Shown piece by piece: positions 46,294-58,200 of a stretch of DNA of 64,000 bases (position 1 is its first letter; each line of letters opens with the position of its first letter). This DNA is from Rhodamnia argentea (lineage: Eukaryota > Streptophyta > Magnoliopsida > Myrtales > Myrtaceae): positions 1,674,001 through 1,738,000 of the forward strand of contig NC_063150.1 in the NCBI RefSeq assembly GCF_020921035.1, in the 5' to 3' direction. The notes below the pieces were generated by a model. The model made no database searches. It worked only from the letters and a program-made list of their open reading frames with translations, and had not been told where the DNA came from. A program made the position numbers and the translations under genes.

Positions 46294-49200
46294 TCAATCA
46301 AATATCTCCTGGGCTTCAATTATACTGTGCTGACTGATAGTGTGATATAAGAAGTTAAAACAATAGCAGCAATATGACAAATTGAAGCAATGGGAGTCAA
46401 CAAATTCAAAAACTTACTGATCATCCTTTGAGACACGATAATATTTCTCTGCATGCTGTCGCTGACCAATAAGTTGCGCAAACCGTTCATCATGTGTGAT
46501 GACAATCAGCTGAAAATTCTCCTGTCCCTTCCTGTCCTCCATAATTCTGGAGAAAAACAAAATAAAATGAGAGATTGCAAGCTGTGGTACAATAACCCCA
46601 ACATGATACCTTTAATGCTAACCCATTTTCACCAAAATAGAACAATGATGATACCTCACAAGTGCTGCTGCAAGACTTTCAGCATTAGGACCATCCAAAT
46701 TGGTAGTTGGTTCATCAAGTGCTAGAATTCCACAGTTGAGGCAAAAGGTCTCAGCTAAAGCCAAGCGAATGATTAGCGAAGCAAGAACCTGAAACCAATT
46801 ATAGCTGTAGATTATCTCCCACACAAACAGCATAATAAAAGTAGACAATGTGATCTCTTCTTAGTTGTGCACCTTCTGACCAGCACTACACCGCCCTCTC
46901 ATTTCCAACTCAGCATCACCAGTTTGCATGAGAACCTGCATAATTGTCAAAATTTATGGGTGAGAAGTCTGACGGAACAGATTAAATAAATATAAATAAC
47001 AAAAAGTTTGCATGCCTTGTAGCTGTATGATCGAGTCCCAGCACCTTCAGAGTCCGAGTGTATTCTGATGTAGTCGATATCTTGTCCCCTATAAGTTTGT
47101 TGCCACAATTCCCTTATAATTTTATTAATTTCTTCCATTTTCATAGTGTGGAATCGCATAAGAGCTCTGTCAAAGAAAAGTATCATGGTCATGGTCATCA
47201 GTAAATAAACCACTTGTAAAGACAAACAAGAGCCTTCGCAACCATTGTCAAATGGCATAAGAACATGTCCCAGGAGAAAGATTCCTTGGCTAGGGAAAGG
47301 ACGATAGAGTTAAGCACCATTCACAAAACTAATGTTAAAGGGAAGACAGGATCAACAAGGAAAAAGTTAAAAATGGCTAATAGAACATTTTATTTCTCCT
47401 TTTGCGCATTTAAGATAATGCCACATAGATTCCAAAGGAACAAAGCACTGAAAGGGTGCCCTCTTTCTCAAGAATGTCAAGAAGAGAACAAACAAGATCC
47501 CAGTTGTAGCTACAACTGAATATATAATCCAGGGAAGCTTCTATTGCTACCAAGCATGTTTTCTCCAGCAAAGGTGGGAATAAGGTCATGTCGCAAAATA
47601 TTAAACCTTAGTTGACTAGTATGTTGGAGTAAGAAGTTCATGAGAAGTGGTCATTTCCACGCACTTGAAGCCACGGGAAGGCAGCGCTCTAACAACAAGA
47701 GTTAATTAATTTGAGTTAATGCACATGATATGGAAAAGTGAGGATTGAGAAAAATGGGCACACATGCAGCAGGGAGAAACTAGGTATGGACAATTTAAGC
47801 ACATTTGGAAGGTTGCCCAGCAATATGTTGGGAAGAGACCCAAAAAGAGACAAAGGAGTTGAAAGAGGTGCTCGTAAATTTGAGAGACCTCTCTTTTGCA
47901 AATGAGCTCTTTGTGCATTAGGGTATGCACCCCCTTGATATCTCTTTTATGAACATTTTGGCTTTCAAAACGAAAAATTGTGGCCAGCGTCTTCGGGGTA
48001 GGGAATGTTATCAATAGAAAACACAAGAAAATAGTCTACAAACATTATACCATCGTCAAGGAGCTACACCCTCACCAACCACTTAATCTGCTGTTCTTTG
48101 AGGACAGAATCAAATATTTACTCATCTCAGGGCTTTTCCGTCTTCTTTGCTAAAAACTTTGCTAAAGAAAAAAAAACTTATGGCTGCATAAGCTCAGCAG
48201 AGTGCCTTTCTTCCCACATTCAAGATTTTTTTGCCAGTTAAAATCCCTAATAATTCCTTACAGCACCCAGGGGGCGCAGACCCATGTTGAAAAAAAGAAT
48301 GAGCTCACAGCCCAAACTAACCTTTACAGCAATATACTAAGCTATACCAAACTGTACATGAGATATTGGTTTCATAGTTGCTGAGCATATGGCTCAAACA
48401 GAAGGAGAAAAGTCAACAGCTGAAACATTAAAGTTTAAAGAGAAACGAAGTACATATATAGAGGGCTCACTTGTCAAGGGCATTGTAGTATCTGTCCAGA
48501 TCCTTGTTTGCCATCTCTGTGGTCTGACAGAATTTGGTTCATTTGTAATCCAGTTAAGAATATAAAAGAGGATACCAACTACTATTCATAAAAAACTTAC
48601 CTTGAGCTGTATTAACTGGTCAAAATATCGCTTGTCGATGTCTTTGTATTGGGCTTGCTTAAGGTCTAATTTATTCTTAGAAATGTTGCTCTGATAGACG
48701 GACATGGTTCCTTGACACCTGTTTAACTGAGGCAAGAAGAAAAATGAGGAACTAAGTAGTATTACTGTAACATTTCAATCAGAAATATATATCCATTATA
48801 GCAAATACAAGCGTAAGTTAAGCATGAGACTAATTCAAGGAAAGACAGACAAGGGAAACGAGAGGCTTAAGAGCCCTCTCGTCTCCATAAAGAAGGACTA
48901 CTGCTTATCAAACAAAGGAAAAGAATAATAATCCCCTTGACCGAAAACATCTTCAACACCCAGCTAATGCAATATAGGAACAGAACTGCACGTCTCTGAC
49001 AAAGAAGCACATTGTATGATGGATTGAACAGACCAAAACACCCACATAGAACCACAAGCTGAAGTATTCCCCTTCAATACTCTATCTCATCAATGCCTCT
49101 AGCATCAGTACAGGGGAAGCAAGCATATATTCATCAGTATTGGTTTCAACATCTTTGATGATGACGAAGCCCACCACAGCATGCAACCCCAGGCCTTATA

Positions 49201-52200
49201 AATATCTCTAACCTAGTACATTAGATGAAACACGAATCAAAACCCAGGTGGGTGGCCCAAGATAGAAGAATTTCATCACAAGTATGAATACCTCAGAAAG
49301 TAGCCTCTCTCTTTCTTGTGAAAGTTTTCCAAGTTCAGCTTCAATGGTAGAAATGCCACCGATTTTGAGTATTCTGTCTTCTAGTGATTCGATTTCACGG
49401 GTGAGGTCATCTACTTCAGATTTTGTCTTTCGGTAATTTAGGTTATCCTCAATGTTTCTTCTTAGTTGATCCTGATTCCTCATTAAGTCCTTACTTTTGG
49501 TAAGTTCTTCTGAAATTTCTTGCTTCCTCTGATCACAACCTTGGAGCTGAGATTCTGATACAGCTTGCTTTTCTTGCAGCTCTTTCAATCTTTCTCCTTT
49601 CTTGAGATCATGGTACCTAGTATAGCCAGTCTGCTGATTAATTTACAGGTCCTGGGATTTCACACAACTATCACAAAATTCAGAAGAACATACTCCTTGA
49701 TTTTGGAAGATAATTTGAGTAGTGAATCCACTTCTTGATGATAGCTTCTTTTCTGTTCAGCCTGTTCGTCGTACTCCTGATTAAGTTTAACCTTCAAATC
49801 ATTGTACTCGTTCAGAAGCCTCTCTCTCTCTTTGGATATATGACCAAGAGACTCCATCAAATGCTGAAAGCAGCAGAAAGAGAATGAAAATCGACAACAG
49901 CATAGAGATTGCAAATCATTTGTAAGAAAGCAGCAAGTAGCAGATAAACTTCATACATTAAAGTATGCTTAAGCAGCAAGCTCAAGTTATAAAGACCTAT
50001 AACATTGAAAAGAGAATGTACATAAAGGATGAGCACATTCTTTCTGTTACTATGGGGTCCTGGGGCACAAGGAGATTTTACTCATTGGAGTCAATTAGGC
50101 GGTGTGTGGACTTTCACGCCTCTCCATGGTGCTTTCACACTGATAGAGTTTTGGTAGGACATGTTTCCCGTGCAGTCAACAAAATTCTCCTGAGCAGAGA
50201 CACAAAGAAAAGGATTCCAATATAGAATTTCCGTATATCCACAAGAAAAGTTGAAGTGGAGAGATTTCCTTATTGGGCATGTCGAAGAATCAGGAGAAGA
50301 TCTCGGAACATCAGGAGAAAATCTTGGGATATGATTTCTTTTGTTTCCCTTTATTTTATTTTCTTTATTTCTGAATTCTCAAGATTAGGAAGTAGGAAAT
50401 CTTTTCCTTTTCTGCCTTTATTCCCTTTCTTTAGCATAGTTGTCCTAAACTCTATTTATGTATAATGTTCTCTGTAACATTGTGAAATTAAGAAATAGAA
50501 GAAACTACTTTTCTTCTTTGAAATCAACAGGGCACAAAAGGGATGCCAATTTATGTACAAAAGACCTTGAAGCAAAAAGGAGCTCGATTACAAGAAAGAA
50601 TCAACTGTAATTGTAGATTCACTCCATAAGTCTACTTCACGGTCAAATCATTTTACTCTATCCTGGGGAAAGGAAATCTCTATAAGTAGACTACCTTCTC
50701 ATCGAAGTCAAGTTGATTTTTCTCCTCCCACAATCGCTCTAGCTCCTCTTCCGCCTTTTTGACATCACGGAGCGTATTGGCTGCTTTCACTTTCTCCTCC
50801 CTCAAAGTGTGCCAGCGAATTTGAATGTTGGATAAATCATTCTCCATAAACCTTTGCTCATCCCTGAGCTTCTCTAATTCATTCTGCAGATTATCCCTAG
50901 ACAGGGAGGTTGAGCTTTAATGTTAGAACCATGAGCTCGAATCAAATTTGCACGCAGCTATTAGTATCAATAAGCACAAGCCGCTACAACCAAACAACAT
51001 CAAGTCAAGTTGGCGAAGAGAGACTGAATAATCAGACTTCCATAGCCCAATTTCGCCAGACAACTGATACATAAAGTTTGGGGTATCTCATGCACATGTC
51101 ATGAGAAGAAAGGAAAAGAAGCAGAAAGAGAATTTAAATTAAATAAATAGTGGGACGTCATGTACTTAGTGCTCTGCAAAGCATTCAGCTCCAGTTGGAT
51201 CTCTTCCATAGTTCTCACACCTTGTCCCCGGAAATCAAGCTTATATTCCAAATCATCAACTTGCTTCTGGAAAGTCTGGATCTCTTGGAAAAGCCTGTCG
51301 GCCGTATCAACGGGTTGCAGCAAGGCCTCAACTGACTCTTTCTCAGATTTTATTTGAGCCAAAACCCCTAGCACCTGTGCTTGCGAAGTAACTTTAAATC
51401 ATCAATAAAACAATATTCATGCAGAGTTAACAATAAAGATTGGAAATTGGATATGAATAGTGGTAACTTTTTGTGTAAATCAAGAATCAAAGTGAGAAGT
51501 AGATTTCTGTTTCCTTTTGCAAAAATTATGTGTGCAGATATTCTTCTAAAATAAGCCATTCTGTGGCCCATAAGAGAGGCGTTACCAGGAGAATTTCATT
51601 ATGAGCATGCTGCTTGACTTAAAAATGGGATGATTCCATAATTTTCAAATTTTACACTATTGATTTCTAATAGCAAAAGAGGATTAAAAGCTAGATCTCA
51701 AGAAGAGAATAGATGATTTTCCCTGCGAACATGATTAAGACCTGTGTAAGGATGCTTTTTTCCTTGGCAGTCAGTGATGGAAGCATCCTGTCATGTCTGT
51801 ATAATTTCTAAATATCTCCATTTCCATGCCCAGGGCAGAGGCAACACCATTATCGATTCACTAGCCTCTAACATGCCTAGCTGTGTAATAACACAACCCC
51901 TTTGTTATGAGGAATGACACCCACTTATGTATTCATGTAAAGTTAAATATTTAGTATTAACGACTTATACTAATAGGGGCTATGCAGATAACACGTAGCA
52001 GTAAGCATAGGACAAGAAGTCCACAAATAGGCACCCAGAATCAATCTCCTAAGGATTTTAGACTAACTAAAGCACTCGAGAATATCGTACCCAAAGTACA
52101 TACAAGCTGAGATAACCAAAGAAAACAGACGAACAGAAAGTTACTGCAACTTCACTTTACTAATGCACCAAGCAGTCAGCACTTAAGTGACACCCTATCC

Positions 52201-55200
52201 TAGCCAGTCCAGGAACTTAAATCCTGTATCAATTCAACAAGAGCCACAAAGACTGTTTCTCACGTCATAAGTACCCATCCGAGATGCAGACCAAACACAT
52301 ACAGCTCTACCTTAAGTTGTCCTAGATGATTATGAGAATAAAATAACTAAATAAGAACTCTATAAAGCACTTCCTTTCCTACCAATTAATCAGTTATTAT
52401 CTGGAATAGTAGTACAAATCAGTATTCCTCAGAGGTCAGAAGGCAGGAAAGAGGAGATACCTAAGGACTTCATCCTGCATGCATAGGACAGGAGGCATCT
52501 ACAACTTGTAAGCAACACGTGACTTATTAAACCTAATGGACTGAGAAACATCATCGTATCTCATATAAAAAAATCAATAAGTAAATTATTCTTTATGTGC
52601 AAACGCACTTGAGAAATTTGAATACAAAAATTTCACACAGGAAAAAAAGAAAAAACATTTCAAAGATGATGTCAAGAATCCTGAAGCCAATCATCTTAAA
52701 CAGAAAGCATTATTGAGCAAATGGTAAGAGAAGAGATTATTACATCATCAAGGGCCTGGGACTTTTGATCCAACTCTTTAGTAAACTCATCCAAGCTTCT
52801 TTTTGTATGAGGGATCGTTTCCTTTTTAATTATGGTATATTCTTCATATACCACACGAAGCTTGTCCAATTGCTGAAAATATGAGTCAGCATTTGAGGAT
52901 TCCACAGCCAGAACCTTCATGTGCTCGGCAGAACTAGCAGCCTTCACTCGTTGCTGTAATTTTCAATTGCCAACAGAGTCAAAAGTATCAAGGCAATAAA
53001 CCCGGAAAGAGAAAAGTCTAAGCGTCAAATTCATATATAAGCAGCTTGTAAGCACTGCAAGAGATATACCAACCTTCTTGACAAAATCATCCTCTTCTTC
53101 TGCAGAGAAAGGACGCTCGCAGCAAGGACAAACATGATGAGCACGAGCAACTCTTTCAAAAGGATCAAACATTTGCCTCATACCATCGGCAATATTATGT
53201 TTACTGCAGACATCATGTGATGATTGTTAGCATTATCCTCACCACGAGCTTATTTATGATCTTGACTCCAAAATTGTAACCTTTTCTGGACGTCTCTTTT
53301 CTCCTTCGCTGACTCCAGTACTTTCAGATAAGCATCAATACCAGAAGATTGCTGATCCAACGAAAGCAGCTTGGACTCAATAAATCTCTTCCGTGCTGCA
53401 ATGAATTAAACAGGAAAATCCTCATGTAAAGCAACTTGGCCAAGAATAAAGAAAAAGGAAAATCACCACCAATTACATCCAAACACCATCTATTCACCAA
53501 AAAGAGAACTTCAATTCTTTCCTCTCCATCCTTCAAGATAGAATCACTAATTTGTTTTTCTTCATCTTAACAGCTATTATAACATTGATCAATGTGGAAA
53601 AATTTCCGCTAATTTTTATCACTTAAGCAAGTTCCATTAACTCATAAAGCCATGTCAGGATGACTGCCCTCACATCCTAAAATTTCAAAGTTATCTGAAG
53701 TTCCAGCAGTTTACATATTCCAATCCAGTGGAAAGACCAACTTATGCTTCTGCCTGGAGACCAAATAACATTGAACCTGGAAGAGACAGAGCTATTCTTC
53801 TCTGTGTAGTCCCGGTGCCCTAAGCATCAAGTACTATCATCCTATATATTTCAAATCGTTGCGATTTAGAAGACTATCATTAGTTTCTAATATTTTCATC
53901 TGCAACATATTCTAATGGCTACTAACATTCCAGGAAATCAGACCACCGTGGCCAATATTCAAGCATATGTCAACTTTAGTTGAGCACAATAAGTTCCCAC
54001 CTATCATTACAAAGTGAAAAGATTTTCTACATTCCAAATCCTTTGAGATTAAGACGGGCTATCGCTAGTTTCAGGTACTTTCAACAGCAACACATTCTAC
54101 TAATTGTCACTTACACTCCAAAAATCAGACCAGCAAGCCAATATCAAGCATAAGTCAAGTTTATATGTTCGCCACAAAGCATATGTCAACTTCAGTTGAG
54201 CAAAATTAGTCCCCAGAACTACAATATGTAAGATGAAAAAACTTCCTACATTCCAAATCCTTGTGATGTTTAGACAGGCCATCATTAGCTTCTTGTATTT
54301 TCATCTGCAACATATTCACTTCCTTCTCAGCTTCACGGGATTTCAAGCCCAAGTCATCAAATTCCAAATTAATAGCCCTGCAGTAGGAACATCAACCTTA
54401 AGGATGACAAGAACAACAGTGACCAAAGCAACAAATCAACCCTATACCCCAGTTCCACTACATGGATCCTCTTACGCCATCTGAATAGCAAAAACGCTAG
54501 ACACCTTCTGGAGCACTTCTAAACCATGAGCTAGCCCCATATTGTAATGTATGATGATAGAGCATGAACACAAGGCATCAGGAATAAACAATACAACAAC
54601 AAAAGTGCCGTTTTTATGAAATTTCCGCCAAATATTTGCATTGAAAATCGCTTCCATATTGTGGCAATAAATCTTGGTGTTAATATCTGATTCCCTAAAT
54701 AACAAGTTTATGGCAGAAGAATGATTTCACATTGAAGCGCAATGAAGAAATAGTAAACACCTAGCAGGCTTAGGGAATTGCATCCTTCAATAGACAGTAT
54801 AAGATTTACCAGCAAGTTGGCTTATTGACGAAGTGGAAATCTGGAGGAAGAGAAACACACAATCTTAGAGAGAAAATGTTTTGGTGCTTACAATTTTCCA
54901 GCAAAATTGCCTGGTTGGTTGTTGCTTGATTCCATAACCTCAATTGTTATTAATTGCAACTTATGGTAAAATCAAACAGTCAGAAATGTTATGTAGCCAT
55001 AACTGTTTGTTAGCTTGAGGTTAGCCTTTGTTTAGCAGTAAAAGGTTACTCCACTGTAGCTTTTGTGTTTAGCAGTACATACATACACTCCTCCTCAGAC
55101 CCCACAATGCAGGGAACCTTGTGCACTGTGACCCCCTTTAATAGTTAGTCAGGGTATACTCGGAGGCAATTAAGATATTTCATGAAAAGGTTCAAGATTT

Positions 55201-58200
55201 CACCATTGAGCACAATCATGCATATAGGAAATCATATTCAAAAACAGTAGACATCTAAGCATACTCTCAAAAGTGGCTTGACCAAACGGTTGCTCCCTTG
55301 TGAGAAAAACTAATGAAAAGCAAAAAAGTTCATAATCACAACCTATCGGTGCAGCGGTGATAGAATCGTGATAACAATTTCATGATTCTCATCATTGGCA
55401 CACATAAACATGACATAGAACGACCTCAAAGCTTGAGTCATTTCCTTCTTCAAATCCTTGTCAGGTGGAAGCCTCCCTTTCAAGACTCCTCTAATTTTAT
55501 CCTTGCAATCATCAATTCTGAAACAAAAGGACGCCCAAAGTAAAGCTTCCACTCATTACTAATCACACTAAACTGCAAGGAGCACATAAATGGTATCATG
55601 AGAAAGAAAGAAAGAAAGAAAGAAGTTGAACTGTGGAGGAATATCCTATTTACGTTTTTCTGTGTTTCTTCTTGTGATTCTCTAACTCAGCTTTCTTCAA
55701 TGCAAGTTTTACTCTGTCCTCTGAATCACCCGCCATAATGTCTCTCTCTCTATTAAGCGCCTTAATTTTTTGCTCAATGCTGTAAACCTCGCTCTGCTTC
55801 TGCCGTATGTTAGATTCAAATTCTCTTCCAGCAAGCTGGTTTGTCTTCCTCTCGACCTCAATTCTCTGCACACACAAGAGAGAGAGAGAGAGAGAGATTA
55901 GATCTGTGTATTTTGCTTCTAACATGCATGGACCCACAAGAGGAGCTAATTATGGCTATGTTACCATGCTCTGCTCCCTCTCATCTATATGAGATAGATC
56001 AACATCAGATATTTGGAGCTCAAATGAGTCACGCTCATCTTCCTTTCCTTTGATGCGCTTCAAAAGGCCACTCTGCATAGGATAGAAGTTCAAATGACCT
56101 GAAAAAATTAAGAGAGTGATCTGAATTTTGAAAAATCGTGACAAAGCATGTCTTCTAAACCTTGATCTCTGCCTTTGCCTGTTTCTGAGCATCAACATTT
56201 TTCCACTGATCATTTGCGTCCATGTACTGATCCCACGCAGCCTTAAGTTCTATCTCATTTGATTTCTGCAAGACAATTTTCCCAATCAGAGTTTTTGTCC
56301 CCCTTCAAATAGGAAAATGGAACACTACGTTCAGATAACATAAGGACTTTCTTCTTTTAAGACATTGCTTCTCGATAAACTAGTACAGCTACTATTAGAT
56401 ATGTTCATAGTAGCATTTTAGCAGATCATTGTGTATAGATTCAAACTGACAAATTAAGCACGATGACATAAATACATTCTAGCTAGAAAGACCCAATAGA
56501 CCATGGAATTAGAAGGCCACCTTTTTATCTTGTAAATCCTGCTCAAGATCCAATAGCCTTGATTTCACTCGATTTGTAAGGTTCATGGCAACATCATTGC
56601 CAAATGGAGTATTTGGAAGAGACCCCAAATTATGCCGTGCAAAAAGTTTTTGAATGGTAGAATCTCTTTCACTCTTCAAAGAATTATGAGCCTAAAACAA
56701 AAGGTAAAGGAGTTAATATGGAACAGTACAACATCCCAACAGTAAAAATCAGCAACCCACGTCACTTATTTGAGTTTACCTCGGCTTCAGTTTGCAGCCT
56801 GCTTATTTCCCATATGCATTCATTGATCGACTTCTTAAGGAAAGAACTTTTTGTCTCAGTGTCATTCATTTCCCTCTCTAACTTCCCGATTTTAGATTCC
56901 AAGAGTGCAATTTTTTGATCAAACTTGGTTTTCCACTCCATCAACTCCTCATCAGAATCTAGTTTTGCAAGAAAAACACACACAAAAGAAAGCGCATTCT
57001 TTATTAAAGCATCATACAATGTGAGAAACATCTGAAAAGAGAAGATGATGAAAGTAGAAGACCCGAGAGATTTGATACTAAACAGTTGGGTTTTTCAGTG
57101 TAGCCCATTATAATGAACAGGGTGTGACCTTTTACAATTGCCACCATACACTCAATATAAATTTAGATAAATACTCGTCAATTCCTCTCAAGCTGGAGCA
57201 TACATGTCATATATTCAGAGCATATTAGAAGAATCTAATTCAAATGATGACTATGAGGATATTAGCAAATAAATCGGTAACTTGGTCGCTTGAGTTCATA
57301 AAGGCTATTGCAGTTCCACCAGAGATCAGGTTTCCTCTAAATAAGTGGCAGTCAATCTCAATGTGCTTAATTATGCCATGAGAACTGGAACTGAAGCTAT
57401 ATGCAGTGTAGTTTGACTATCACAAGCAAATAGCATGGGATCTGCCTATCTGAGGAGCTCCTCAACTAAATGTCTCAGTTACATCATTCACATGTACTTA
57501 AAGTCGGCTCTCTGTTTCTTCTCCTTCAATGACCATGGTGTATCTATTTAAAAACCAGTCTGGCTATTAGTAATAGACATTGCCTCTTTATAGAGCATTC
57601 TCAATAGAATAATAGACATTACAACAATAGCTACAAGAGTGCTACTTCCCACTGAATATACTCTTAAGACAGACAATCCTGAGCAAAGCTAGGCAGTTCA
57701 TTCCCAGCATAAGAGGGGGTGCGGGAAACTCAAATAAAGTATATGATTAAACGGATATACAAACACCTTCGTTCTCCTCAGCAAGAGCGGCATACTGCTT
57801 CTGCTGCTCCTTAAACAAAGTTCCTCTTTCCGCCGTTTTGGTTGCTATCTGTTCCTGTAGTTTCCTCACATCTTTCAGTGTTACTTCTGTATGATGAATT
57901 TTAGCATCCATCGTTTGAATACTTTCTTCCAAGTCTTGCAATTGACTTTTCAAAGAATCTGTTTTTTCTTGATCTTGAGAAATGCTTTCACGTAGCTGTG
58001 AACCACATAAGTACCATCAGACTAAAGTCTAATGCCGCAAAAAAGCAAGAACTAAAGCACATCAGGAAGACTATCAGCTTTCACTTAACTACAAATCTAA
58101 ATGTCATAATTTCTCTAAGAACAGAAGAAAAGAAAAGGAAGGAATGAAAGAATGAGTGCAAGCTCCTTCTCTTCCTTCTCCTGTGAAAGTAGGGAATCTC

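Noticed and set aside
49965-50465. Two + strand frames (86 and 69 codons) in RAD50 intron 18
   Set aside because: They lie in an LTR-like sequence and show no recognisable protein.
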